NCBI RefSeq assembly: GCF_001444405.1
Contig: NZ_CP013188.1
Span: 310,001 to 374,000 of the forward strand
Length of the DNA stretch: 64,000 nucleotides
Reading direction: 5' to 3'
Source: Pseudoalteromonas phenolica
Lineage (GTDB): Bacteria; Pseudomonadota; Gammaproteobacteria; Enterobacterales; Alteromonadaceae
The notes beneath the pieces are model-generated. The model ran no database searches and was not told the origin of the DNA. It saw only the letters and a program-made list of their open reading frames with translations. Below are positions 1 to 8,321 of the stretch, in pieces. A program made the position numbers and the translations under genes. Each line of letters starts with the position of its first letter. Position 1 is the first letter of the stretch.

Positions 1-194
1 ATATTGACCCTTCCTTGACTATCATACTTTGCAGCTGCGCCAATAAATCCGGTTGTTTGCTTATGGACCGGTTTGATAAACCAGTGAGGCGCATTTGTCA
101 TCTCTTGTTTTTTAAGGCCCAGCGTGCTGCTACAGCCAGAAAAAAGTGAAAGCCCGGTTAGTGATAAGGCAAGAGAAAAAAGTCTAAACTTCAT
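1..194 (-). CDS. Lipoprotein, N-terminal part only (cut by window edge)
   Basis: The frame starts with ATG at 194 on the minus strand and runs off the left edge, so only the first 64 residues are visible. They begin with a basic, hydrophobic signal peptide ending in a lipobox (L-F-S-G-C, Cys21), so the product should be a lipid-anchored envelope protein. After the Cys comes N-A-P-H-W-F and later G-A-A-A, a pattern loosely like LPP20-type lipoproteins (P-x-W near the start, then a G-x-A stretch). That family link is a guess from a short fragment. The reading frame and lipobox are clear. Confidence 0.7.
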   Translation of the reverse strand, partial: MKFRLFSLALSLTGLSLFSGCSSTLGLKKQEMTNAPHWFIKPVHKQTTGFIGAAAKYDSQGRVN

Positions 195-261
195 TATGCT
201 ATTCATCCTTAAAAGCAGCATTAACTTATTTTGATTAGCGCATATTAAACATGAATGACCA

Positions 262-429
262 CTAATCGCAAATTTCAGTAGAACTGTCAGTTTGAGCTTG
301 TTGTTCGGCTTCTAACTTGGCACGTTCAGCTTTAGAAATGTACTTTGGTTTATTGCTCTTATGCAATTTTTCATTTGCTTTTTTGTCTTTCTTTTTTAGC
401 TTTTCGTAGATTTTCTTACGTCTATTCAT
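262..429 (-). CDS. DUF2986 family small basic protein
   Basis: This 55-residue protein begins M-N-R-R-K-K-I and is very rich in Lys, with an S-N-K-P-K-Y-I-S-K-A-E-R-A-K-L-E core that I recognise as DUF2986, a short family found in Vibrio, Shewanella and Pseudoalteromonas. The function is unknown. A start 7 codons further upstream is possible, but the family begins at M-N-R-R-K-K. It has no signal peptide or membrane segment and should be cytoplasmic; its high charge would suit nucleic-acid or ribosome binding, which is inference only. A 160-bp repeat lies 51 bp upstream. Confidence 0.75.
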   Translation of the reverse strand: MNRRKKIYEKLKKKDKKANEKLHKSNKPKYISKAERAKLEAEQQAQTDSSTEICD

Positions 430-480
430 AGTTGGGGCGTATGCAGCCAATCTCGTTAAGTTGGTAGAGGGCTATTTTAA

Positions 481-640
481 TACCAACCCTCAATAATACT
501 CAATCATTTTGAGGGGCTAAAACTGACGCTAGCTTTGTTAAAAATTTTTCATTTAGAACAACTAAACAACAAAATTTTTGCGGTGCTATCGAGCAGTTTT
601 CCTTGCCTCAAAATAGAGCGCTTAATTAAGAGGGCTGGTA
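481..640 (+). mobile_element. MITE-like 160-bp repeat, copy A
   Basis: The 160-bp unit starts TACCAACCCTC and ends AGGGCTGGTA, giving imperfect terminal inverted repeats. It is the same length as the copies at 12871-13030 and 5912-6071 and closely similar to them throughout, including CAATAATACTCAATCATTTT near one end and CGCTTAATTAAG near the other. It carries no ORF. TAA occurs on both flanks and might be a short target duplication. It lies between the DUF2986 gene and the DUF885 gene. Confidence 0.85.
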
Positions 641-802
641 TAACTGTTTTTCATTAAGCAAAAAAGCAACAAGTACTTTCTTATTGTACTAGCACAACGA
701 ATATAATTGTATACAATGTGCAAAATAAGCTAAGTAATAAAAAGCATCAATGTTCACATGCAATAAAACTAGGATATTGATGAGAATACCTTGGAGCCAA
801 AT
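641..802 (+). other. Leader region of the DUF885 gene
   Basis: This AT-rich stretch holds the probable promoter of the gene starting at 803. A perfect TATAAT lies at 702-707, about 95 bp before the start codon, but no convincing -35 hexamer sits at normal spacing, so the promoter call is weak. The ribosome-binding site is GGAG at 793-796. Confidence 0.3.
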
Positions 803-2665
803 ATGATCAAACAAACCCTAACTGCACTTGCCGTTTGTGCAGTACTCGCCGGTTGCTCTACTGAAACAACACAAAAAACAAAGTCAGTAGCGGCGCAACA
901 AGCTCAAGTAAGTCGTGTTGAAGTCGACAACATGATTAATGCGTATACTAAAAACTTCATCAATCATCAGCCTGCTTTAGCAACGTCTTTAAAACTAGAT
1001 AGCACTGAGTTTGGTCAGTACGCAAATCGTTTACCAAATTACTCATTGGCAGGCATGCAAGCCCTGCAAATAGATATGCATAAAGCGGCGGAGCAACTTA
1101 ACGCATTGCAGAGTAAGAACCTCTCAGAGAAAGACCGCTTACATGTTGCCGTAAATGAAGTAATTGCTCGTTATTATGCGGGCGACAAGCAGTTCAGTGG
1201 TGGTTATATTGATACGTGGGGCGGGCATTTACCATATGTAGTAAATCAAATTTCAGGCCCATTAATTGATATTCCAAATATACTAAAAGATCAACATGGT
1301 ATTACATCAGAGAAGGATGCCACAGATTATCTTAAACGTTTGTCTGCATTTGCGACTTTAACAGAGCAAGTACGCAGCAAGGTGGCAGATGATGCCAGCA
1401 AAGGCATCGTCTTACCTAAACCACTTTTCCCAAACACCTTAGGATATTTAAATAATTTCACAGCGCCAGATGCATCTGAACACCCATTGGTGAGTAGTTT
1501 TGCTGAGAAACTTAATGAGCTCAATACGCTTGATGATAAAACCAAAGCGGTTTTAGTTAAAAAAGCAGCGAATATTGTTGAGTCGGAGATCTATCCAGCT
1601 TTTGCTGAAGTAGTTCAAGATATGCAAGTGTTAGAAACGAAAGCGCCAACAAAAGTAGGTATTTGGGCGCAGCCGAATGGCGAAGCGTTTTATCAGCATG
1701 AAATTACATATCTAGCAGATTCAACCATGACCGCCGAAGAAATTCATAATGTTGGTTTGGCTGAGGTTAAGCGGATTTCTGAGCAGATGGATACAATTTT
1801 AAAAGATAATGGCTATACACAAGGCTCAGTTGGCGAGCGTATGCAAAAGCTTAGCGAAGAGCCTCGTTTCTTATTTGCTGACAGCGATGCTGGTCGTGAG
1901 GAGTTATTGGCATTCTTACGTGGCGAAATCAAAACCATAGAGGAGAAAGCGCTCGGTTTATTTTCTTCATTACCGCCTCAGGCAGTTGAAGTGAAGCGCA
2001 TTCCTAAAGCAGTTGAAGCTGGTGCGCCGGGTGGTTACTACAATGCGCCGTCACTTGATGGTAGTCGTCCAGGTATTTTTGCTATTAATCTAAAAGACAT
2101 GAAAGCGGTCCCAAGCTTTGGCTTAAAAACTTTGACTTATCATGAAGCTGTACCAGGCCACCACTTCCAAATTGCATTAAATATGTTGCAAACAGATATT
2201 GGACTAATGCGTCAAAACGCATCATTTAACGGCTTTATTGAAGGTTGGGCACTGTATTCTGAACTAGTCGCTTATGAGATGGGTATGTATGAAAATGATC
2301 CATTTGGTGACCTAGGCCGTCTGCAAGCTGAAGCTTACCGCGCAGCACGTTTAGTGGTTGATACTGGTTTGCACCACAAAAGGTGGACGCGCCAGCAAGC
2401 AATCGAATACTTCGCTGAAGCGACGGGCTCAGCCATGAGTGATGTAGTATCGGCAATAGATCGCTATATTGCATGGCCGGGTCAGGCGTTAGGTTATAAG
2501 TTAGGGATGATTAAGTTTGTTGAATTGCGTGATAAAGCTAGAGCAGAGCTTGGTGACAAGTTTGATATTAAAGCGTTTCATGATTTGATTTTGCTTAAAG
2601 GAGCGCGACCTCTTACGATCGTTGAAAGCGATGTCGATGCTTGGATTGCAGTACAAAAACTCTGA
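803..2665 (+). CDS. DUF885 family metallohydrolase, exported lipoprotein
   Basis: The 620-residue product has a signal peptide ending L-A-G-C, so it should be a lipoprotein. The DUF885 signature H-E-A-V-P-G-H-H-F lies at residues 447-455; the family resembles zinc peptidases, with the H-E-x-x-x-G-H-H stretch as the presumed metal site. Length agrees with the family (about 580-620). The ATG at 803 is chosen because GGAG sits 6 bases before it; the frame is open four codons further, to a TTG at 791, but that would place the Shine-Dalgarno inside the gene. Likely role: degradation of peptides in the periplasm. The substrate cannot be told from sequence. It stands alone, followed by a hairpin shared with the opposite strand. 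Confidence 0.85.
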   Translation: MIKQTLTALAVCAVLAGCSTETTQKTKSVAAQQAQVSRVEVDNMINAYTKNFINHQPALATSLKLDSTEFGQYANRLPNYSLAGMQALQIDMHKAAEQLNALQSKNLSEKDRLHVAVNEVIARYYAGDKQFSGGYIDTWGGHLPYVVNQISGPLIDIPNILKDQHGITSEKDATDYLKRLSAFATLTEQVRSKVADDASKGIVLPKPLFPNTLGYLNNFTAPDASEHPLVSSFAEKLNELNTLDDKTKAVLVKKAANIVESEIYPAFAEVVQDMQVLETKAPTKVGIWAQPNGEAFYQHEITYLADSTMTAEEIHNVGLAEVKRISEQMDTILKDNGYTQGSVGERMQKLSEEPRFLFADSDAGREELLAFLRGEIKTIEEKALGLFSSLPPQAVEVKRIPKAVEAGAPGGYYNAPSLDGSRPGIFAINLKDMKAVPSFGLKTLTYHEAVPGHHFQIALNMLQTDIGLMRQNASFNGFIEGWALYSELVAYEMGMYENDPFGDLGRLQAEAYRAARLVVDTGLHHKRWTRQQAIEYFAEATGSAMSDVVSAIDRYIAWPGQALGYKLGMIKFVELRDKARAELGDKFDIKAFHDLILLKGARPLTIVESDVDAWIAVQKL

Positions 2666-2703
2666 TAGTTAAAGAAAATGACAAGGTCATTACATTTATG
2701 ATC

Positions 2704-2727
2704 AAAAATGGCCACATAAGTGGCCAT
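2704..2727 (-). terminator. Rho-independent terminator of the 2750-2980 gene
   Basis: An 8-bp perfect stem (ATGGCCAC/GTGGCCAT, 4-base loop) is followed on the minus strand by a run of five T. It can also stop read-through from the plus-strand DUF885 gene. Confidence 0.7.
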
Positions 2728-2749
2728 GAGCTCTCAGCTTTGGTTTAAC

Positions 2750-2980
2750 TTACCAAAAAACTTTAGTCACTCGCATAGTTCCACCATCTGATGCACAACG
2801 AGCACCTATAGAACGATCATAAGTTGAAGAAATTTCAAACCATAACTGTTTGCTATTACTGTCTAAACATTGGAAATGATAATAGCGAAAATCTTCTATA
2901 CTAGACCCTCTAGCGTCGGTGGTAGCGCTAAAAGCAAATGTGCTTGCTGCAATCAGTGCAGTTAAAAGTAGTTTTTTCAT
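2750..2980 (-). CDS. Small exported protein of unknown function
   Basis: The start at 2980 gives 76 residues, M-K-K-L-L-L-T-A-L-I-A-A-S-T-F-A-F-S-A, a standard Sec signal peptide; AAGGA lies 7 bases upstream. A longer in-frame start at 3076 would put 32 unlikely residues before the signal and is rejected. The mature part is about 55 residues with two Cys (in F-Q-C-L-D and A-R-C-A-S-D-G-G), which could form a disulfide in the periplasm. I do not recognise the family. It is transcribed away from the SGNH esterase gene located upstream on the same strand. Confidence 0.6.
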   Translation of the reverse strand: MKKLLLTALIAASTFAFSATTDARGSSIEDFRYYHFQCLDSNSKQLWFEISSTYDRSIGARCASDGGTMRVTKVFW

Positions 2981-3112
2981 TTTAGTATCCTTCATTCTTA
3001 GTTTTTTTCCTTTCACATCTGACAAATCTATTTGAGCTATTAAATTATCAGTATGAACAAAATTAATACTACTCATATGAAGGGGTTCTGTCTATATCTA
3101 GAAAAACGGTGA

Positions 3113-3718
3113 TTAAAACGCACCATTTTCTGTTAGTAATTGATAAATTGATTCAGCCATTGTTTTGTAGCCAGCCTTATTGAAGTGAATATAATCAGAT
3201 TTCATGGATGGTTTTTTCATTAATCTAGAAATTAATGTAGGCTCAAATACAACTTGGTGTTTGTCTGCTAAAGCTTGGTAAAGCGGCGCAGAACTTGAGA
3301 AAAGGTTTTTTTGAGGTACACCAATGAGCACAACTTCTACGCCGTAGCTTTTTGCTATTTCGATCATGTCATTAAGGTTTTCTTGTGTTTCATCAAGGTT
3401 TTTATTTTGTAAAATATCATTTCCGCCTTCTAATAAAATAACTAATGTTGGAGCATGCTGCTCAATGACATCAGCAAATCGATTTAACCCCTCACTGGTT
3501 GTTTCTCCAGATATACCTGCATTGATTACTGTGACGCCTGAGAGCGATTCAAGCACGCTTGGGTAGCTATGTTGTTTCGACACGCCGACACCCTGAGTCA
3601 AGCTGTCGCCAAAAGCGAGAATGACATCATCCTGTTGTAAACGGCTTAGAGTGGGAGCATCACTACAACCGACTAAAAAGAAAATAAAAAGTAAGCAGAG
3701 ATTGTTTATTAATTTCAT
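3113..3718 (-). CDS. SGNH/GDSL esterase, TesA-like lipoprotein
   Basis: The 201-residue product is a GDSL hydrolase (arylesterase / lysophospholipase L1 type). All four SGNH blocks are visible: G-D-S-L with Ser39, I-S-G with Gly71, G-G-N-D with Asn100, and D-Y-I-H with Asp175 and His178. The signal peptide ends L-V-G-C (Cys18), so unlike E. coli TesA, which is soluble in the periplasm, this one should be a lipoprotein. AAGG lies before the ATG. The expected reaction is hydrolysis of acyl or aryl esters, thioesters or lysophospholipids. It is a single gene followed by a small exported protein 130 bp downstream. Confidence 0.85.
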   Translation of the reverse strand: MKLINNLCLLFIFFLVGCSDAPTLSRLQQDDVILAFGDSLTQGVGVSKQHSYPSVLESLSGVTVINAGISGETTSEGLNRFADVIEQHAPTLVILLEGGNDILQNKNLDETQENLNDMIEIAKSYGVEVVLIGVPQKNLFSSSAPLYQALADKHQVVFEPTLISRLMKKPSMKSDYIHFNKAGYKTMAESIYQLLTENGAF

Positions 3719-3898
3719 GCTGTGGCCTTATGTATACGAAAGTTGCTTACAAGTGTTTAAAACCAAATAATCTCAAGGTACAAAGTTCAGCGAGATGTCT
3801 TTAGAGGTCATTTGGGTATGTAAGCAAAAGGAATGAAACAGAGTCGTAATATAAATGGCTTGTTTGTCTTAAACAACAGCGAGAAGAGCGCAGCGCAT

Positions 3899-4120
3899 TT
3901 ATTGAGAGGTGTTTAATGTATTAGGACGTTTCGGCTTCTGTTCTTTTAATTTAAGTAAGTTAAAGCGTTGGTTGATACCGATAACCAAGGAAAGAAAAAA
4001 TAAGCTAAAGAATAACACCACGCTGTAAGTGTTATTTTCAATCATATTGAAAACTAATAAAGCCAAAAAACAAAACGCAGCTAAAAAATATGAGCTTGGT
4101 TTGACGACTTGCTTTGCCAT
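3899..4120 (-). CDS. Small two-helix membrane protein
   Basis: This 73-residue protein has two hydrophobic segments (about residues 10-27 and 32-49) separated by a short polar turn, then a basic tail. No family is recognised. The ribosome-binding site is weak. A Fur-like half site lies 27-45 bases upstream of the start codon. The compact hydrophobic-polar-hydrophobic pattern supports a real gene, but the function is unknown. Confidence 0.5.
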   Translation of the reverse strand: MAKQVVKPSSYFLAAFCFLALLVFNMIENNTYSVVLFFSLFFLSLVIGINQRFNLLKLKEQKPKRPNTLNTSQ

Positions 4121-4146
4121 TTAAAAGAAGCACCCTATTTAAAATG

Positions 4147-4165
4147 TTTATTAAGAATCATTATC
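4147..4165 (-). promoter_or_regulatory. Possible Fur half site
   Basis: On the minus strand the sequence begins GATAATGAT, a perfect half of the 19-bp Fur consensus, but the second half is poor; 13 of 19 positions agree. It sits just upstream of the small membrane protein gene. Confidence 0.2.
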
Positions 4166-4396
4166 AAGTCCCTAAATTTGCACCGTATTTTTAGAACTTG
4201 CAACTATTGTCGCTAGAATACAGATAAAAACATCCTTTATTATTAATTTTTAATGATACCTACAGTGCATCAATAAAAATGTTTCCACTATGAAAACGTA
4301 CGGGATGAACTCACCGTATAGCAAGATGACTCTACTTGTGAGACTAGCCGTAAAGGCATAACTTAAACGTTAAAAGAATAAAAAAGGCGACAACAT

Positions 4397-5776
4397 ATGA
4401 AGAGCTATATACCTATGGCACTGTCCTCGTTAATAAGTCTGGTTGCGACAACAGTGAATGCACACACGCAAATCGAATACATCGATCAACAAAAACTCCA
4501 TGATATTAATCGCGCTGTATCAGCTACAAATATTGAAAAGGATATAAAAAAGCTCGTTAGCTTTGGTACACGCCATACGTTATCAGAGACAGAGTCGGAC
4601 ACTCGAGGCATTGGTGCAGCAAGGCGTTGGATAAAAGCAGAATTCGAAGCAATTTCTAAAGCCTGTGGCGGTTGCTTAGAAGTATACTATCAGTCTGAAG
4701 TTATCAGCGGTGAAAAGCGTATTCCTAACGCTACTGAAGTTGTGAGCGTCATCGCCATACAGCGTGGACAAACAGATCCAAATCGGTTTGTGATGATGTC
4801 AGGTGACATAGATTCTCGCATTACAGACGTGATGAATTTCACCGATGATGCACCCGGCGCAAATGATAATGCTTCAGGTTTGGCTGGCACCTTAGAAGCC
4901 GCTCGGGTACTGAGTAAGTACAAGTTCAACGGCAGCATAGTCTATGCGGCACTGGCAGGTGAAGAGCAGGGATTGTTCGGTGGCAAGATTATGGCTAAGC
5001 AAGCAAAAGCAGATGGCTGGCGATTAAAGGCGGTATTGAACAACGACATGATCGGCAACATTGAAGGTGTAAATGGGGTGATCAATAACACTACCGCACG
5101 CATATTTGCCGAAGGCACTCGACAAACAGAAAATGCAGACGACATTCGCAACCGTCGTTTCCGAGGTGGCGAAGTTGACTCGCCTAGCCGTAACTTAGCC
5201 CGTTATATAGACTGGATGGCCGACCGTTATATTCCAAACCTAGATACCATGGTGGTGTATCGTTTAGATAGATTCCGCCGTGGTGGACATCATCGTCCAT
5301 TTAATGATTTAGGTTTCCCTGGTGTGCGCATTATGGAAACTAATGAGAACTATAACCGACAGCATCAAGATTTACGCACCGAAAACGGCATCGCGTACGG
5401 AGACACTATTGATGGCGTTAACTTCGATTATGCGGCTAAATTAACAGCGCTCAATGCCGTATCACTTGCAGGAATGGCCTGGGCACCGACGCCACCAGCA
5501 CAAGTCAGCATTAAAGGGGCAGTTTCACCCGACACCACACTGTCGTGGCAGCTCGCAAATAGCAAAGAGAACCCACAGCTTGCAGGTTATAAGATTTATT
5601 GGCGACTAACTGATGCACCGCAATGGCAATACAGCAAGTTCGTAGGCAAAGTTGATAGCTATACGCTGAAAAATGTGGTGATTGATAACTACTTCTTTGG
5701 CGTTGCTAGTGTCAGCAAAGATGGTTTTGAAAGCCCTGTGGTGTTCCCAGGACACGCTGGTGATTTTGGGGACTAA
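4397..5776 (+). CDS. M28 family zinc aminopeptidase, exported
   Basis: The 459-residue product has a signal peptide (residues 1-22) and an M28 peptidase core. The P-G-A-N-D-N-A-S-G block (Asp157), the A-G-E-E-Q-G-L block (Glu189/190), N-N-D-M-I-G (Asp217) and a late His (H323, in R-Q-H-Q-D) match the expected zinc ligands and general base. The first ligand block reads G-D-I-D-S, with Asp137 where M28 enzymes usually have His (H-x-D). The C-terminal 90 residues look like a fibronectin-III-type beta domain (A-G-Y-K-I-Y-W-R). Role: removal of N-terminal residues from peptides outside the inner membrane. Single gene with its own terminator. Confidence 0.85.
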   Translation: MKSYIPMALSSLISLVATTVNAHTQIEYIDQQKLHDINRAVSATNIEKDIKKLVSFGTRHTLSETESDTRGIGAARRWIKAEFEAISKACGGCLEVYYQSEVISGEKRIPNATEVVSVIAIQRGQTDPNRFVMMSGDIDSRITDVMNFTDDAPGANDNASGLAGTLEAARVLSKYKFNGSIVYAALAGEEQGLFGGKIMAKQAKADGWRLKAVLNNDMIGNIEGVNGVINNTTARIFAEGTRQTENADDIRNRRFRGGEVDSPSRNLARYIDWMADRYIPNLDTMVVYRLDRFRRGGHHRPFNDLGFPGVRIMETNENYNRQHQDLRTENGIAYGDTIDGVNFDYAAKLTALNAVSLAGMAWAPTPPAQVSIKGAVSPDTTLSWQLANSKENPQLAGYKIYWRLTDAPQWQYSKFVGKVDSYTLKNVVIDNYFFGVASVSKDGFESPVVFPGHAGDFGD

Positions 5777-5801
5777 GTCTACTCATCGCTTAAATATTTT
5801 G

Positions 5802-5827
5802 GCCGAGCCATTGAGTTCGGCTTTTTT
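5802..5827 (+). terminator. Terminator of the M28 peptidase gene
   Basis: A GCCGA/TCGGC stem with a 10-base loop is followed by six T. It lies 25 bp after the stop codon. Confidence 0.7.
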
Positions 5828-5911
5828 ATGCCAGATAAACGGTTTATTCATTCTTAAGTCAGTTAACTTTCCTATAATCCCGCTCTTTTTCTAAATTTAA
5901 ATTAAGATTTA

Positions 5912-6071
5912 TACTAATCCGCTTAACTAAGTGGTCTATTTTGAGACAAGAAAACCTTGTTGCTAGCTAGGCAAATATTTCGTTATTTAGTTGTTCTAAA
6001 TGAGAAATCTTTAACGCAGCTATCATCAGGTTTAATCCCTCAAAATGATTAAGTGTTATTGCGGATTGGTA
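5912..6071 (-). mobile_element. MITE-like 160-bp repeat, copy C
   Basis: This is the same 160-bp element in the opposite orientation, the most diverged of the full copies. It starts TACTAATCCGC and ends GCGGATTGGTA, so its terminal repeats have changed together (GCGG in place of AGGG on both sides). It ends only 14 bp before the GTG start of the symporter gene and so makes up nearly all of that gene's leader. With the terminator upstream it accounts for the whole 308-bp gap 5777-6085. Confidence 0.85.
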
Positions 6072-6085
6072 TTAAAGAATGATAA

Positions 6086-8269
6086 GTGGCGAGTGACATT
6101 GTGAAAACCTTATGGGATTTTTTAGGTAACCGAAATTGGATGTTGTGGGCACTGTTGCTAGGTGTAGCAACAGGGCTTATTTTTGGTGAGCGGGTGGCAT
6201 TTTTACAACCCATAGGTACTGGGTTTGTTAAGCTAATGCAGATCACAATCTTTCCTTATATTGTGGTCAGTTTAATAGTTGGTTTAGGTAAGTTTAATCC
6301 CGAGCAAGTTCGCAGCATTTTAGTTAAAGCAGCCACAGTCATGGTCTTGTTATGGGTGTTAGGCTTGGCTGCAATTTGGTGTTTTGCGTTTACGCTGCCC
6401 CAACATGATGCAGGTACGTTTTTTTCACCTGCGCTTGTATCTCCAGCGGGCTCAATCGATTTTGTTGAGCAATATATCCCCGATAATCCATTTGCTTCTT
6501 TGGCCGAAGGTAACGTGCCTGCCATTGTGATATTTTGTATTGCGCTTGGTATGTCGTTGATTGCCAACAAGCGTAAAGGGCAAGTCCTCGATTTTTTAGA
6601 AGTGGTTGGGCAGGGCTTAACGGTGATCTCTAAAAAGGTTATTGCGATCTTCCCAATTGGTATTTTTGCAATGACAGCAAGTACAGCGGGCACGCTCAGT
6701 GTTGAGCAGCTTCATAACTTACAAGTCTATTGGGTATTGGTATTATGTCTTGGTTTGTATTTAATGTTGGTGCTCATGCCAATGCTGGTGGCTGCTGCAA
6801 CCCCAGTTAAATATCGAGATCTTATTTATGTGATGCGTAATGCATGGATCACGGCTTTCAGTACTGGCAATGTGTTCATTGTTTTGCCTGTGATCACTGA
6901 AGGCATTAAAGCGCATTTACGCAAAATTGGTCGGGCTGATGAGCAAGCGGATCATATAGCAGAGGTCTTAGTGCCAATTGCTTATACTTTTCCAAGCCTT
7001 GGTAAGTTAACTACGTTAATGTTTGTGATGTTCGCGGCGTGGCTTACGGGCAACCCGGTCAGTTTTAGTGATATTCCTAACGTCACTTTATCGGCTATGT
7101 TAAGTTATTTTGCCAATGTACACATTGCCATTCCATTTATGCTCGATACGTTGCGTATTCCAGCCGATAGCTATCAGCTTTATCTTTCAATGTCGGTATT
7201 GAGTGCTAAAGTCGTCTCTCCAACCACAGTGGTATATATCTTCGCCTTTGTGCTATTGAGCATTTTTTACTGTCGAAAACAGCTGCACTTTAAGCGTTTA
7301 AGAGCGGCTTATTATGTTATTTTACCATCGGCACTATTGCCTGCTTTTATGCTGGCCAGTTTTACCTTTAATACTCAACTGGCTGCGAGCAGCAAAGCGG
7401 CTAATGAAGTCATAGCGAACATGGTGGTGTCAGATAAAGTGCCAGCACATGTGTTAAACCATGTGCCAAAAGCCTACCAAAGTGGCGAGTTGTCTTTAAC
7501 TAACATTGATGTCATTAAGAGGCGTAACCTACTGCGCATAGGCTACGTAGTAGATAACGTGCCTTTTAGCTATTTCAATCAGAAAAATGAACTTGTAGGC
7601 TTTGATATAAGCTTGGCCCATAAGTTAGCCAGTGACTTAGATGTTGAAGTCGAATTTATTCCATTCAAAAAGTACCAATTGAGTGAATACCTTAATAAAG
7701 GTTATTTCGATATTGCGATGTCAGGATTAGAAATAAATGTTGCTGACTTAACTAAGGTGCGTTTCAGTCACAAAGTGCTAGAACTGCAATTGGCTATTTT
7801 AGCGAAGGACTATGAACTCGCGCGTTTTAAAAGTGTTGAGCAAATCCGAAACTCTGGAAATTTAAACATTGCGCACATGGAATACGCTCCGTTGTTAAAG
7901 CAAGTGAGCCAGCGCACCAGCTCAATTCAGTTTAAACAGTTATCAACTCTGCAAGATTACTTTAAATCCCCAGAGAAGTTTGATGGCTTGGTTATTAGTG
8001 CTGAAGCTGGGTTTGCATGGAGCATGTTCTACCCTGAATATGGTGTGGTTGTGCCTGAAGGCGGCATGCAAAAATACCCGGTTGGTTTTGCTGTTGCAAA
8101 ACGTAATCTAGATTTATTGAGTTACCTTGATGCTTGGCTGGCCATTCAACAAACTAATGGCAGCATTAATAATGCTTATAATTACTGGATTTTAGGGCAA
8201 GGAACTCAGTCAAAAGAAACCCGCTGGTCGGTACTTGATGATGTAATAGAGTCCGGCGAGAAAAAGTAG
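6086..8269 (+). CDS. Dicarboxylate/amino acid:cation symporter fused to a solute-binding domain
   Basis: This 727-residue inner-membrane protein has two parts. Residues 1 to about 430 are a sodium/proton:dicarboxylate symporter (DAACS, SLC1-like) with many membrane segments and S-T-G-N-V-F and A-Y-T-F-P-S-L-G-K hairpin-region motifs. Residues about 480-705 form a bacterial solute-binding domain (SBP family 3: L-L-R-I-G-Y-V-V, then F-D-I-S-L-A, then F-D-I-A-M-S-G). An extra helix near 411-430 would place that domain in the periplasm. The fusion suggests a binding domain feeding a secondary transporter. The GTG at 6086 has a poor ribosome-binding site; the GTG at 6101, with GGCGAG ahead of it, is an alternative start. 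The substrate is probably acidic. Confidence 0.85.
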   Translation: MASDIVKTLWDFLGNRNWMLWALLLGVATGLIFGERVAFLQPIGTGFVKLMQITIFPYIVVSLIVGLGKFNPEQVRSILVKAATVMVLLWVLGLAAIWCFAFTLPQHDAGTFFSPALVSPAGSIDFVEQYIPDNPFASLAEGNVPAIVIFCIALGMSLIANKRKGQVLDFLEVVGQGLTVISKKVIAIFPIGIFAMTASTAGTLSVEQLHNLQVYWVLVLCLGLYLMLVLMPMLVAAATPVKYRDLIYVMRNAWITAFSTGNVFIVLPVITEGIKAHLRKIGRADEQADHIAEVLVPIAYTFPSLGKLTTLMFVMFAAWLTGNPVSFSDIPNVTLSAMLSYFANVHIAIPFMLDTLRIPADSYQLYLSMSVLSAKVVSPTTVVYIFAFVLLSIFYCRKQLHFKRLRAAYYVILPSALLPAFMLASFTFNTQLAASSKAANEVIANMVVSDKVPAHVLNHVPKAYQSGELSLTNIDVIKRRNLLRIGYVVDNVPFSYFNQKNELVGFDISLAHKLASDLDVEVEFIPFKKYQLSEYLNKGYFDIAMSGLEINVADLTKVRFSHKVLELQLAILAKDYELARFKSVEQIRNSGNLNIAHMEYAPLLKQVSQRTSSIQFKQLSTLQDYFKSPEKFDGLVISAEAGFAWSMFYPEYGVVVPEGGMQKYPVGFAVAKRNLDLLSYLDAWLAIQQTNGSINNAYNYWILGQGTQSKETRWSVLDDVIESGEKK

Positions 8270-8288
8270 CGAAGCTCCAGAAAGGTTT

Positions 8289-8315
8289 GAGAGCACGGAT
8301 TAAAACCGTGCTCTC
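8289..8315. terminator. Hairpin between convergent genes
   Basis: A perfect 10-bp stem (GAGAGCACGG/CCGTGCTCTC, 7-base loop) lies between the convergent symporter and flippase genes. No clear T run follows on either strand, but position and stability suggest a bidirectional terminator. Confidence 0.55.
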
Positions 8316-8321
8316 GTTGGT

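Noticed and set aside
5682..5894. Plus-strand ORF overlapping the end of the M28 gene and its terminator
   Set aside because: It is out of frame in the peptidase and crosses the terminator hairpin.
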